DNA of 64,000 bases. Source: Halopiger xanaduensis SH-6. GTDB taxonomy: Archaea; Halobacteriota; Halobacteria; Halobacteriales; Natrialbaceae. A program made the position numbers and the translations under genes. The notes beneath the pieces are model-generated. The model was not told the origin of the DNA and did not search any database. It saw only the letters and a program-made list of their open reading frames with translations. This document shows positions 18,484 through 29,493 of this stretch, one piece after another. The stretch spans positions 880,270-944,269 of the forward strand of contig NC_015666.1 in the NCBI RefSeq assembly GCF_000217715.1, written 5' to 3'. Each line of letters opens with the position of its first letter. Position 1 is the first letter of the stretch.

Positions 18484-19152
18484 TTACTCGTCCAGGTCGA
18501 ACTCGAGGACGTCGCCTTCGCTGACGTCGCGTTCGGCCGTCCACTCGTAGTTGACCTCGAGGACGTACTGCCCTTCGCCGGGGTACGTGTGTTCCTCGGA
18601 CTCGCCGTCCTCGCCCGGTTCGGGTTCGGGCGCGTGGTGGACGCTGGTGATCGTGCCGTCGGCGTCGGCGTAGATAATGTCGATGCCGAAGCTCATCTCG
18701 CGCATGACGAATTCGCGCTCCTCAACCGACTCGTAGACGAACAGCATGCCGCGGTCCTCGGGGAGCTCTTCGGTGTCGCTCAGACCGAGGTAGCGAAGTT
18801 CGCTCGTGTCGGCGATCGCCGCCGTCACCGAGCCGAGTTCGTCGCCGTCGGGCGTGGCGACCGTGACGTCGGTCGTTTCGTAGTTCTCGTGGACGGTCGA
18901 TTCGTCGCCGTCGCTCTCGTTTTCACCCTCGCTTTCGTTCTCGTCGTCCGATTCGTTTCCGTCGCCGCTTTCGCTCGCCGACTCGGTTTCGTCGCCGTCG
19001 GTCCCGTCGGTTCCGTCGGTCCCATCGGTCTCGTCGGTCGAATTACCCGCTTCGTCGGTCGATGCACCCGAACCGATCCCGTCGAGGCAACCTGCGGCCG
19101 CGACCGTTCCGGCGACTGCGAGAAGGTGTCGTCGTCGCCACACGTCTGTCAT
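18484..19152 (-). CDS. DUF192 lipoprotein
   Basis: 222 aa. The signal sequence ends in a lipobox (VAAAGC). The next segment of about 60 residues is a disordered linker of Thr-Asp-Gly triplets and Asp/Glu/Ser/Asn, encoded by 9-bp repeats. The DUF192 domain fills the C-terminal 120 residues (RGMLFVYESVEEREFVMREMSF, then GIDIIYADADG). DUF192 is a small exported beta domain of unknown function. The start was placed at the ATG that gives a normal signal peptide. Confidence 0.85.
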   Translation of the reverse strand: MTDVWRRRHLLAVAGTVAAAGCLDGIGSGASTDEAGNSTDETDGTDGTDGTDGDETESASESGDGNESDDENESEGENESDGDESTVHENYETTDVTVATPDGDELGSVTAAIADTSELRYLGLSDTEELPEDRGMLFVYESVEEREFVMREMSFGIDIIYADADGTITSVHHAPEPEPGEDGESEEHTYPGEGQYVLEVNYEWTAERDVSEGDVLEFDLDE

Positions 19153-19228
19153 ACCCGTACCTCCAACGATCCGGATTAAGTGACTTCCGTCACGCGAGCG
19201 TGACACTCTTCGGACTCGTCCCGTTCGG

Positions 19229-21031
19229 CTACCCCTCGAGCCGCGACTTGATCGTCTCCGCCGTCTTCTCGCCGATGCCGGGGACGCTCCGGAGATCCTC
19301 GAGGCTTGCCTCGCGGACGTTCTCGACGCTGCCGAAGCGGCCGAGCAGCCGCTTTCGGGTTTCGGGGCCGACGCCCTCGACGTCGTCCAGCACGGTCTTG
19401 ACCTCGTCGCGGACGGTCTGGTGGTACTGGACCGCGAAGCGGTGGGCCTCGTCGCGGACCCGCTGGAGGAGGTGGAGGTGGGGCGCGTCGTCGGGCCACG
19501 AAAATTCCCGATCGGGCGTTACCACGCGCTCCTCGGCCTTCGCCAGCGCAACTGCCGGTACGTCCCAGCCGACGTCGGCGAGCGCGTCGCGGGCGGCCTC
19601 GAGTTGCCCCTGGCCGCCGTCGATCAGCAGCAGGTCGGGGTCGGGTCGGTCGTCGCGGTCCTCGACGGCCCGCCGGGCGCGCCACTCGAGGAGGGCGCGC
19701 ATATTGTCGTAGTCGTCGTTCTGGTCGGTGAGTTTCTTGCGGCGGTAGTCGGCCTTCTCGGCGCTGCCGTCGACGAAGGTGACGTCGCTGCCGACGGCCG
19801 ACTTTCCCTGGGCGTGGCTCACGTCGAACCCCTCGATGCGGCGGGCGGAATCGATCTCGAGGGCGTCCGCGAGCATGCCACACTCGTCGCGGCGGCCGAC
19901 GTTCCGCCGGGCGTTCTTCAGCGCGAGGTCGACGAGTTTCGCCTCCCGTCCGGCGCCCGGCACGCGCACGGAGACGCCCTCGGCCTCGAGCCAGGCGGCG
20001 ACTTCCTCGTCGCCGTGGCGCTCGGGGAGCAAGATCGCGTCCGGCAGTCGGCGCTCGGCGTAGTACTGGACGATGAAGGCCGCGAGAACGGCGGGGACGC
20101 CGCCCTCGCCGGTGCTGCTGTCGCCGTCCGCGCTGGCCGCCTCGGCCGCGTCCGCGGTCGTCTCGGGGTCCGCAGCCGGCGCCTCGAGCGTGTGCCGTTC
20201 CCGATCGACCAGCTTTCCGTCCTCGGCGCGCAGGCGGGCGACGGTCGCGTCTCCGCCCTCGATAGCGACGCCGAGCACGTCGACCGCGCGCTCGTCGCCG
20301 ACCGACTGGACGGCCTCGCCGCCCTCGCCGTGAAACGCCTGCACGGTCTCGAGGCGGTCCCGCAGGTTGGCGGCGCGTTCGAAGTTCTGGTCCTCGGCGG
20401 CAGCCTCCATCTCCCGGCGCAGCGGGTCCGCGAGGATGCCGGTCTCGCCCTCGAGGAAGCGTTCGACCGCGGTGACGTCCTCGCCGTAGCTCTCGAGGTC
20501 GATCTCGCGGGTGCAGGGCGCGGTGCACAGCCCCATCTCGTAGTCCAGACAGGGCCGGTCGCGGTTGGCGTACTTGTGATCCGAACAGCCGCGGACGCCG
20601 TAGGTCTCTCGCAGGGCTTTCACGACGGTCTCGACCTGGCCCTTGTTCGTGTAGGGGCCGAAGACGGTCGCGGACTCGTCGGGATCGCGGGTGATCTCGA
20701 TCTGGGGCGCCTCGTGGTCCGCCAACTGGACCATCGGGTACGATTTGTCGTCCTTCAGGCGGACGTTGTACCGGGGCTGGTGGCGCTTGATCAGGTTCGC
20801 CTCGAGCAGCAGGGCCTGAGTCTCGGTGTCGGTGACGGCGATCTCGATGCCGTCGGCGCGCTGGACCATCCGCCGGATGCGGGCGCTGCGCGGATCGGCG
20901 TAGGAGCCGACCCGGCTCCGGAGGTCGACGGCCTTCCCGACGTACAGCGTCGTCTCGTCCTCCCGAAACTGGTAGACTCCGGGCTCTCGCGGCAGCGATC
21001 GCGCGCGTTCGCGAACCCCCTCGGCGTTCAT
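19229..21031 (-). CDS. uvrC: UvrC, nucleotide excision repair endonuclease subunit
   Basis: 600 aa, typical length. GIY-YIG 3'-incision nuclease domain at residues 17-95 ([21 protein letters not shown]), a UVR motif at about 205-235 ([19 protein letters not shown]), the RNase H-like 5'-incision domain from about 380 ([15 protein letters not shown] with its catalytic Asp), and tandem helix-hairpin-helix motifs at 545-600 ([20 protein letters not shown]). It cuts both sides of the lesion after UvrB loading. Confidence 0.97.
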   Translation of the reverse strand: MNAEGVRERARSLPREPGVYQFREDETTLYVGKAVDLRSRVGSYADPRSARIRRMVQRADGIEIAVTDTETQALLLEANLIKRHQPRYNVRLKDDKSYPMVQLADHEAPQIEITRDPDESATVFGPYTNKGQVETVVKALRETYGVRGCSDHKYANRDRPCLDYEMGLCTAPCTREIDLESYGEDVTAVERFLEGETGILADPLRREMEAAAEDQNFERAANLRDRLETVQAFHGEGGEAVQSVGDERAVDVLGVAIEGGDATVARLRAEDGKLVDRERHTLEAPAADPETTADAAEAASADGDSSTGEGGVPAVLAAFIVQYYAERRLPDAILLPERHGDEEVAAWLEAEGVSVRVPGAGREAKLVDLALKNARRNVGRRDECGMLADALEIDSARRIEGFDVSHAQGKSAVGSDVTFVDGSAEKADYRRKKLTDQNDDYDNMRALLEWRARRAVEDRDDRPDPDLLLIDGGQGQLEAARDALADVGWDVPAVALAKAEERVVTPDREFSWPDDAPHLHLLQRVRDEAHRFAVQYHQTVRDEVKTVLDDVEGVGPETRKRLLGRFGSVENVREASLEDLRSVPGIGEKTAETIKSRLEG

Positions 21032-21057
21032 CGGTGGCCCTAGGGCGTCAGCGCGTT

Positions 21058-21828
21058 TCAGCCTGACTCATCGGGGTCGCCGCCCGGTCCGAACCCGTCC
21101 TCGCTCGCGCCGGGCTCGAGGTCGGCGGGGCCGTCGACGCCGCGGCCGCCGGCGTTCCGCTCGCGGAGTTCCTCGACCGAGGGGGCGGTGATCGGATCGC
21201 GGTCCTCCTCGTCCGGTCCCGGTCGGATCGCCGCCTCGAGTTCGCTCACGATGCCGGCTTCGATGTCGGCGTCGGTGATCGGCAGTTGGATGTCCTCGCC
21301 GCCGCTGACGGAGAGGACGATCCGTCTCGAGCGCGACCGGAGGTACAGCGCGAGGTAGCCGACCGCGACAACGAGTGCGAGGGCGCCGAGCCCCACTGTC
21401 GCGAGTTCGACGGCCGCGAGCACCGTTGCGACGGTCTCGAAGACGCCGCCGGTGACGTCGGCGACGCCGCCGCCCGTTCCGTCTGCACCCTCGGAACCGC
21501 CGAAGGCGGGAATGAGGCTGCTCGCGTCGAGGAACGTCCCGACTGCGACCAGCCCGCCCCCGAGGAGTCCGGGACCGAGGCTCCGAATCAGGTGACTCGT
21601 CGAACCGCCCGTTTTGACGGTCACGCCGCGGACGTTCGGCCGGTCGACGGTTCGGTACGCGGCGCCCATCTCCGACTCCGTCCGGGGCGAGGCGATACCG
21701 CCGTCGTCCTCGGCGAACACGAGCACCCGGTGGGTCGTGACGACGACCGTCGCGTCCGCGAACTCGAGACGGCGCCGTTGCTCCTCGCCGCCGTACAGCA
21801 ACTGATCGACGTGATCGCTCCAGGACAT
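21058..21828 (-). CDS. Hypothetical membrane protein
   Basis: 256 aa, not recognised. The N-terminal third is a soluble beta region with [17 protein letters not shown], similar to the start of small PH-like membrane domains. Two hydrophobic segments follow (about residues 82-110 and 140-165), flanking a Gly-rich loop. Then comes a short strand region ([17 protein letters not shown]) and a disordered acidic tail. The ATG (MSWSDHV) is chosen because it precedes the first ordered segment and leaves a shared divergent promoter gap of 124 bases with the next gene. Confidence 0.65.
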   Translation of the reverse strand: MSWSDHVDQLLYGGEEQRRRLEFADATVVVTTHRVLVFAEDDGGIASPRTESEMGAAYRTVDRPNVRGVTVKTGGSTSHLIRSLGPGLLGGGLVAVGTFLDASSLIPAFGGSEGADGTGGGVADVTGGVFETVATVLAAVELATVGLGALALVVAVGYLALYLRSRSRRIVLSVSGGEDIQLPITDADIEAGIVSELEAAIRPGPDEEDRDPITAPSVEELRERNAGGRGVDGPADLEPGASEDGFGPGGDPDESG

Positions 21829-21952
21829 CGATGAGTTCGTCTCGAGTTCGACTGCGTGGTCGACCACCAAGTACGTCCGGGCCGATTCGCCGCGTGCGAA
21901 ACGCCGTCCGGAACGCGGTACATTCTCGAGGATGGGGACCGAACGGGAGCGC

Positions 21953-22282
21953 ATGACCGATTCGACGGACGCGACGGACGGCGACGACACAGCGGCGGCG
22001 GACGACGGCGGCGAGGCGGACGAAACGGTCCGGTGCTGGCTCGTCGAGCGCGAGTTCGGCGACCGCAACTTCGTCACGATCGTCTACGCGACCCGCGACG
22101 GTTCCCGCTATCAGCAGTGGGAGCGGTCGACGACCTCGCTGCGAACCGGCTCGCAGATCACCGCCGCCACCGAAATTCCGGAATCGGAACTCGAGGCGGT
22201 GACCGACGAGGAGACCCGCGAGCGCTACGCGAGGGAGGCCGAACGGACCGCCGACCAGTACGAGCCGGACGACCCGATCTGA
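21953..22282 (+). CDS. Small soluble hypothetical protein
   Basis: 109 aa. After an acidic Thr/Asp/Ala-rich lead of about 24 residues comes a compact domain with RCWLVEREFGDRNFVTIVYATRDG and YQQWERSTTSL, two beta strands and helices. A pattern of this kind is common in small haloarchaeal proteins without known function. It is divergently transcribed from the membrane protein gene. Confidence 0.68.
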   Translation: MTDSTDATDGDDTAAADDGGEADETVRCWLVEREFGDRNFVTIVYATRDGSRYQQWERSTTSLRTGSQITAATEIPESELEAVTDEETRERYAREAERTADQYEPDDPI

Positions 22283-22338
22283 TCGGCTAACCGCGGGCCT
22301 GAGTTCCCATCGGCCGTTCTTTCACTACGATAGACGAA

Positions 22339-22346
22339 GTATATTA
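22339..22346 (+). promoter_or_regulatory. TATA box of the ABC exporter operon
   Basis: GTATATTA in an AT-rich patch about 50 bases before the exporter ATPase start. A transcription start roughly 25 bases downstream would give a leader of about 25 bases. Confidence 0.45.
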
Positions 22347-22395
22347 GTCGGCGCAAGTGGCAACCCTTTTCGGCAAACGGCCTGACTACTCAGCC

Positions 22396-23340
22396 ATGCC
22401 CGCTATCACAGTCGATTCCCTGACCAAGTCCTACGGTCAGGGGTCGGAAGCGACCCTCGCGCTCGAGGACCTCTCCTTCGAGGTCCGGGAGGGCGAGGTG
22501 TTCGGCTTCCTCGGTCCCAACGGCGCCGGCAAGTCGACGACGATCAACGTCATCCTCGATTTCATCCGGCCGACCGCCGGGCGGGTCGAGGTGCTGGGCA
22601 TGGACGCTCAGGCCAACAGCCGCGAGATCCGCTCGCGGACCGGCGTCCTCCCGGAGGGCGTCGAGACCTACGACCGCCTGACCGCCCGCCAGCACCTCGA
22701 GTTCGCCATCGAGTCGAAAGGCGCCGACGACGACCCCGAAACTCTCCTCGAGCGGGTCGGCCTGCTCGACGCGATCGACAAGAAGGCCGGCGGCTACTCG
22801 AAGGGGATGGCCCAGCGGCTCATGCTCGCGATGGCCCTCGTGGGCGAGCCGGACCTCCTGATCCTCGACGAGCCCTCCACCGGCCTCGACCCGAACGGGG
22901 CCCGCGAGATGCGAGATATCGTCCGCGAGGAGAACGCCCGCGGTGCGACGGTCTTCTTCTCGAGTCACATCATGGAGCAGGTCGAGGCCGTCTGCGACCG
23001 CGTCGGCATCCTCCGGGACGGCGAGATGGTCGCCGTCGACTCCGTCGAGGGGCTGCGAGACTCGGTCGGCGGCGGCACCTCGCTGCGGGTCACCGTCGAC
23101 CGGCTCGACGATGAGGCCCTCCAGGCGGTGCGCTCGCTGCCGGACGTCTCGAACGTCGTGGTGGAAGGCGAAGATCCGCCGACGATCACCGTTCAGGTTC
23201 AGGCGGACGGCTCGAAGACGGCCGTCCTCGGCGAACTCGAGGACCGCGGCGTCGAGGTGCGGGACTTCTCGACCCGAGAGGCCTCGCTCGAGGACGTCTT
23301 CCAGTCGTACACGACGGGCTCGGAGGTGGAAGCGCGATGA
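22396..23340 (+). CDS. ABC transporter ATP-binding protein (ABC-2 exporter type)
   Basis: 314 aa. Walker A FLGPNGAGKSTT (about residues 38-49), signature YSKGMAQRL (about 134-142), Walker B LLILDEPSTGLDPNG (about 153-167), H-loop SSHIMEQ, and a C-terminal regulatory segment ending near the stop. It powers the permease encoded immediately downstream; their coding regions overlap by ATGA. The substrate is not indicated. The start at MPAITVD is favoured because it precedes the first conserved strand; the longer frame adds 13 non-conserved residues. Confidence 0.93.
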   Translation: MPAITVDSLTKSYGQGSEATLALEDLSFEVREGEVFGFLGPNGAGKSTTINVILDFIRPTAGRVEVLGMDAQANSREIRSRTGVLPEGVETYDRLTARQHLEFAIESKGADDDPETLLERVGLLDAIDKKAGGYSKGMAQRLMLAMALVGEPDLLILDEPSTGLDPNGAREMRDIVREENARGATVFFSSHIMEQVEAVCDRVGILRDGEMVAVDSVEGLRDSVGGGTSLRVTVDRLDDEALQAVRSLPDVSNVVVEGEDPPTITVQVQADGSKTAVLGELEDRGVEVRDFSTREASLEDVFQSYTTGSEVEAR

Positions 23341-24347
23341 GCGCCGATACCGGCGCCGGTTCGGGAACCGGTGCGGGAACGGACACACGCGCCGGGACGC
23401 CGTCGGCCGGCAGCACCTCGAGTTCGATCAACCCCGAGAGCGTCCGTGCGGTCGCGAAGAAGGATTTCCGTGATTCGATCCGTTCGTGGGTGTTCTGGGG
23501 GCTCAGCATCTTCTTCTTCACGCTACTGGTCAGCGTCACCGGCGCGATCTCGTACTTCGGCGATGAAATCGCGCAGGCCGGCGCGACGACGGAGGCGCTC
23601 GTGCTGTTCGTCAGTCAGATCACGCGGCTGGTCATCCCGCTGATAGCGATCGTGCTCGGATGGAAATCGATCGCCGGCGAGCGCGAGTCGGGCAGTATCA
23701 AGATCCTGCTCTCCCTGCCCCACTCGCGCAAGGACGTGCTGCTCGGCAAACTGCTGGGTCGATCGGCCGTGCTCTCGATCTCGCTGACGATCGGCTTCGC
23801 GCTCGCCGCGGTCGTCGTCGCGGTGGTACTCGGCAGCTTCGACGTCGTCGACTACGTGAGCCTGCTCGCGATGGCGATCATCTACGGGCTCGCCTACACG
23901 AGCATCACCGTCTCCCTGTCGTCGATGACGCGCTCGACGACGCTCGCCGGCGCCGCCATGGCCGGCGTCTTCCTCCTGTTTTACCTCGTCTGGAACGCCC
24001 TTCAGAGCGCGTTCCAGTTGCTGATGAGCCGCGGGCTGATCTCCGGCGTCTCCTACACGCGGGAGGTCACTCTCCTCGACGGATCGACCGAACAACGGAC
24101 TGCCGAGCGACTGCCCGACTGGGCCCTGTTCGTCGACATGATCGATCCGGGCAACGCCTTCCAGAACGCGATCACCGTCCTCAGTTCCGCCGGCGGGAGC
24201 AACTTGGGAACGGCCTACCCCGAGTACTACTTCCCGGACGGACTCCCGTTCTACCTCGAGAACTGGTTCTCCTTCGTCATCCTGCTGCTTTGGATCGTCG
24301 TCCCGATCGCGATCGCGTTGTACCGATTCGACCGGGTCGACCTCTGA
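23337..24347 (+). CDS. ABC-2 type transporter permease
   Basis: 336 aa. After a Gly/Thr-rich N-terminal lead come six or so membrane segments in the ABC-2 arrangement, with the cytoplasmic motif GERESGSIKILLSLPHSRKDVLLGKLLGR between the second and third helices. An extracytoplasmic loop of about 90 residues follows helix 5. It forms an exporter with the ATPase upstream (ATGA overlap, so translationally coupled). Cargo unknown; drug, lipid or polysaccharide export are all possible. Confidence 0.92.
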   Translation: MSADTGAGSGTGAGTDTRAGTPSAGSTSSSINPESVRAVAKKDFRDSIRSWVFWGLSIFFFTLLVSVTGAISYFGDEIAQAGATTEALVLFVSQITRLVIPLIAIVLGWKSIAGERESGSIKILLSLPHSRKDVLLGKLLGRSAVLSISLTIGFALAAVVVAVVLGSFDVVDYVSLLAMAIIYGLAYTSITVSLSSMTRSTTLAGAAMAGVFLLFYLVWNALQSAFQLLMSRGLISGVSYTREVTLLDGSTEQRTAERLPDWALFVDMIDPGNAFQNAITVLSSAGGSNLGTAYPEYYFPDGLPFYLENWFSFVILLLWIVVPIAIALYRFDRVDL

Positions 24348-24479
24348 GCGGAGTTGAGGCGTCGTACACCTTCAGTTACCGCTGCCTACGTTTCGCCAGC
24401 TCTGGTGAGTTTCCCGCGAACCATCCCCTGCGACAACTAGTAACATAGAAACTAACCGATCGTCGAACGTAGATCGCGT

Positions 24480-24764
24480 GTGGTCTCGCTCGAGGAAATC
24501 TACGTGACTGTCGTCGGCATCCTCTTGCTCGCTGCGTTAGGAGCCTGTATTTCGGTTCTCGTGCAGCTCTTCCGAGACGGTCTCGAGCGGCATCGCAAGC
24601 GGACGTCCGGGGGACGAAACCGGGACACCGAAGCGGATGACGGCGACTCGAGGACCTCCGCCCGCCATCGGACGGATGCGACGGCTCGCCTGACGTGCGA
24701 TCACTGCGGCGCGACGAACGATTCCGAGTTTAGATACTGTCGGTGCTGTTTGGAACGACTCTGA
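24480..24764 (+). CDS. Small membrane-anchored zinc-ribbon protein
   Basis: 94 aa, starting with GTG. Residues 8-31 form one membrane helix, followed by a charged linker. A C-terminal zinc ribbon has Cys73, Cys76, Cys87 and Cys90 (CDHC and CRCC). The ribbon would face the cytoplasm if the helix is a simple anchor. The family is common in haloarchaea and uncharacterised. No operon is evident. Confidence 0.75.
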   Translation: MVSLEEIYVTVVGILLLAALGACISVLVQLFRDGLERHRKRTSGGRNRDTEADDGDSRTSARHRTDATARLTCDHCGATNDSEFRYCRCCLERL

Positions 24765-24912
24765 TCGGTTTCGATTCGTGTGGCCCCCTCGAGCCCCACT
24801 GGTGGCAGAAAGGCGTCAGCACCCGTTGTTCGTCGTTCGCTGGCGATCGACTTCGCTTGCGGATGGTCGGGCTGCGGCGTACCGACCGGCACGTGAACGC
24901 GGGCCGGCGATC

Positions 24913-27078
<2,166 letters not shown>

Positions 27079-27456
27079 TCACTTCCAGGGGTTCTCGACG
27101 AGTTCGGCATGGACGCTCGAGCCGACCGCGAGCCGACAGTCCGCTCGCGGCGCGGCAATGCACAGCAGGACGTAGCCCGCCGCGCGGTGGCGGTCCTTCA
27201 GCGCTCGCGGCGGCCGGCGGTAGTCGAAGGCCTCGTCGACGGTGGTCGGCTCCGAGTTGGTGCCCGTCGCGTCCGTTCCGCCGACCGAGAGGAGCCGTCC
27301 GGTACAGGTGCCGCAGGCGCCGGTGCGACAGCCGAACGGGAGGGCGACATCGGCGCGTTCGGCGCCCTCGAGAACCGTCTCGTCGGCGCGGACCGCGATC
27401 GTCCGCCGCTCGCGGTCGGCCTCGGGCCACTCGAGGACGACCTCGTGGCTCGCCAT
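27079..27456 (-). CDS. 2Fe-2S ferredoxin (plant type)
   Basis: 125 aa. Ligands Cys43, Cys48 and Cys51 (CRTGACGTC) plus Cys99 (VLLCIA) give the C-x4-C-x2-C...C pattern of the plant-type fold. A variable insertion with Thr/Gly/Asn lies between the third and fourth ligand. The gene begins 4 bases after the stop of the methanethiol oxidase gene on the same strand, so it is almost certainly in the same transcript. A paralogue lies upstream of the oxidase. Likely an electron acceptor or donor for the oxidase. Confidence 0.93.
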   Translation of the reverse strand: MASHEVVLEWPEADRERRTIAVRADETVLEGAERADVALPFGCRTGACGTCTGRLLSVGGTDATGTNSEPTTVDEAFDYRRPPRALKDRHRAAGYVLLCIAAPRADCRLAVGSSVHAELVENPWK

Positions 27457-27460
27457 CCGC

Positions 27461-28870
27461 TCACTGCCAGACGTCGCTCGTGCAGTCGCCGTCGGGCCAC
27501 CGGATCTCGTGGGCGCGGGCCGGTCCGTCGGGACACTCGCCCCAGTCGACGAGGAAGTCCTCGTCGAGTTCCATCGTCCCGTTCCGCGGGTCGACGTCGG
27601 CTTTCAGCATCACCGAGCCGCGCTCGCCCTCCTGGGGGTAGAACTGCTCGTCCCACGAGGAGAACAGCGAGGTGGTCCAGTAGAGCCGCTTGCCGTCCAG
27701 CGAGAGCTGGATCATCTGCGGCCCGGCCGAGAGTTCCCGTCCCTGCACCTCCTGCACGTCGCCGAAGGTACCGCCGACCGAGAGCGAGTCAGCCCGCCGC
27801 GGGTTCGCCGGGTCCGAAATGTCGTACATCCAGACGTCGCCGTGGAGCCAGTTCGAGCCGAACAGGTAGCGGTCGTCCATCGAGATCAGGATGTCCGTCG
27901 GCAGGGCGGGCACTGGCATGTCCCAGTCGGGGTGCTCGCGGTCCTCGAAGTCGATGACCTTCTCGGCGCGGTACTCGCCTGTCCGATCGCGCCAGAAGTG
28001 GAAGATATTCGACGACAGCGCGGCCCCGACGAATCCGTGGGTTGATTCCGGCGTGTGGAGAAAGCGCACCTCGAGCGGGATTAGCCCCTCCTCGCCGAGG
28101 TCGATCGTCTGCTCGACGGTCCCCTCCTCCCAGTCCCAGAAGTGGAGCCGGTGGCCGTAGTTGCCTTCTTCGACGTCCTCGAGGTCGAAGCCCGGGTAGT
28201 AGGTTTTGGGCGCGGCCCACTCGCTCGAGACCATCACGTTCTGGCGGGGCTGGTACCAGTAGTCGTAGTTCATCTCGATCTCTCCAGGCGGCTCCCACCG
28301 CCCCTCGATCTCGAAGTCGTCGTTCAACTCGAGGAAGCCGCCCGGGAGGTCGCCGTCGGCGTCGCCCAGCATGCTGATGAGGATCTCCCCGTCCGGAATG
28401 CAGTGGACCGTGTGGGGCGCCGAGAGGTCGTACTCGAAGACCTCCTCGGGTTCGATGACCGTCTCGAGTTCCGGATTCCGTCGGTCGGCCGCGTCGATGA
28501 CGTGGATCCGCGAAGATCGCTGGCCGGGCACGATCAGGTGCCTGCGCTCGAGGCCTTCCATGTGACACGACGACGAGCAAGCGTTCCACCCGAAGTGGTG
28601 GAGTTCGTCGCCGCGGTTCGGCAGTTCGATCCGGTCGACGATCTCGCAGTAGGTGTCCGAATCGGGATCGAGGTCGACCACTGCGACGAAGTCCGGCGCG
28701 TCGACGTCCGTGCCGACGTAGAGGCTCATCACGTAGGCAAGTTTCTCCCGCTCGCCCTCCTCGATGGCAGCCTGGGGCGTCGCGTAGCCGGGCCCCTCGT
28801 GGTCGTGGTGGTGCTCGTGGTCGTGTTCCGGCTCCGGTTCCGCGTCGCCTGGCGTGCTAGCGTCACTCAT
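27461..28870 (-). CDS. Selenium-binding protein/methanethiol oxidase family
   Basis: 469 aa. Strong match to the SBP56/SELENBP1/MtoX family: HHFGWNACSSSCH at residues 91-103, APHTVHCIPDGEIL, then beta-propeller strands with WDMPVPALPTDILISMDDRYL and GPQMIQLSLDGKRLYWTTSL. Characterised members are copper enzymes that convert methanethiol to formaldehyde, sulfide and hydrogen peroxide. A His/Asp-rich N terminus (HDHEHHHDHE, residues 16-25) could bind metal. It is flanked by two ferredoxin genes on the same strand. A TATA-like element sits about 25 bases before the start. Confidence 0.9.
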   Translation of the reverse strand: MSDASTPGDAEPEPEHDHEHHHDHEGPGYATPQAAIEEGEREKLAYVMSLYVGTDVDAPDFVAVVDLDPDSDTYCEIVDRIELPNRGDELHHFGWNACSSSCHMEGLERRHLIVPGQRSSRIHVIDAADRRNPELETVIEPEEVFEYDLSAPHTVHCIPDGEILISMLGDADGDLPGGFLELNDDFEIEGRWEPPGEIEMNYDYWYQPRQNVMVSSEWAAPKTYYPGFDLEDVEEGNYGHRLHFWDWEEGTVEQTIDLGEEGLIPLEVRFLHTPESTHGFVGAALSSNIFHFWRDRTGEYRAEKVIDFEDREHPDWDMPVPALPTDILISMDDRYLFGSNWLHGDVWMYDISDPANPRRADSLSVGGTFGDVQEVQGRELSAGPQMIQLSLDGKRLYWTTSLFSSWDEQFYPQEGERGSVMLKADVDPRNGTMELDEDFLVDWGECPDGPARAHEIRWPDGDCTSDVWQ

Positions 28871-28892
28871 ACTAGTGCCGACCACGAAACAG

Positions 28893-28901
28893 TAGATAAG
28901 T
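28893..28901 (-). promoter_or_regulatory. TATA-like element for the methanethiol oxidase gene
   Basis: On the minus strand the motif reads ACTTATCTA, placed 23-31 bases before the oxidase ATG, consistent with a leaderless transcript. This would allow expression of the oxidase and the downstream ferredoxin separately from the upstream ferredoxin. Confidence 0.35.
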
Positions 28902-28956
28902 CTGTGCGGGGTGGTCGGTCGGGACGGCGGAGGGACCGACCGAACCGAGGCGAGAA

Positions 28957-29379
28957 CTACGCCCAGGGGCTGTCGCCGACCTGCGCGCGGATCTGCGGGC
29001 CGACCTCGAGGCGGCAGTCGGCCCGCGGTTGGGCGATACAGAGCAGGACGTAGCCGTCGGCCCGCTCGCCCTCGGTGAGCGCCGCGGGCGACCGCCGGTA
29101 CGCGAAGGCGTCGGCAGGATGGGGTGCGCCAGCCGAATCGTCCGCGTCGGAATCAGCGTCCGTTCCGTCGCCGTCGGAGTCGGCGTCCGTCGCCTCGCGT
29201 TCTCCCTCGCCGTCGACCTCGAGCAACCGGCCGACGCAGGTGATACAGGTCCCCTTCCGGCAGTCGTACGGCAGTCGGACGCCCGCCCGCTGGGCCGCGT
29301 CGAGGACCGACTCGCTCTCGGGCGCATCGATTGTTTCCGTTCGACCGTCCGGCCACTCGAGGGTGACGTCGTAGGTCAT
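28957..29379 (-). CDS. 2Fe-2S ferredoxin (plant type), second copy
   Basis: 140 aa. Cys40, Cys45 and Cys48 (CRKGTCITC) with Cys114 (VLLCIA) form the cluster site. The C-terminal third (GYVLLCIAxPRADCRLxVG) is nearly the same as in the ferredoxin downstream of the oxidase, so the two are paralogues. An acidic Asp/Ser/Gly-rich insertion, longer than that in the downstream copy, separates the third and fourth ligands. It lies 86 bases upstream of the oxidase on the same strand. Confidence 0.93.
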   Translation of the reverse strand: MTYDVTLEWPDGRTETIDAPESESVLDAAQRAGVRLPYDCRKGTCITCVGRLLEVDGEGEREATDADSDGDGTDADSDADDSAGAPHPADAFAYRRSPAALTEGERADGYVLLCIAQPRADCRLEVGPQIRAQVGDSPWA

Positions 29380-29493
29380 GGTCGCCCCTCCGGCAGCCGT
29401 CGTTCACGTTCGCAGTGGTCGATCATGGACCCAGTACGTCGTCGGAGCGGAAAAGTCCGCGCCGGCGTGAGACGCGTGCCGGACCGTCGGCGG

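Noticed and set aside
19001-19040. 9-bp repeats in the DUF192 gene as a CRISPR or regulatory array
   Set aside because: They encode Thr-Asp-Gly triplets of a disordered linker, common in haloarchaeal lipoproteins.
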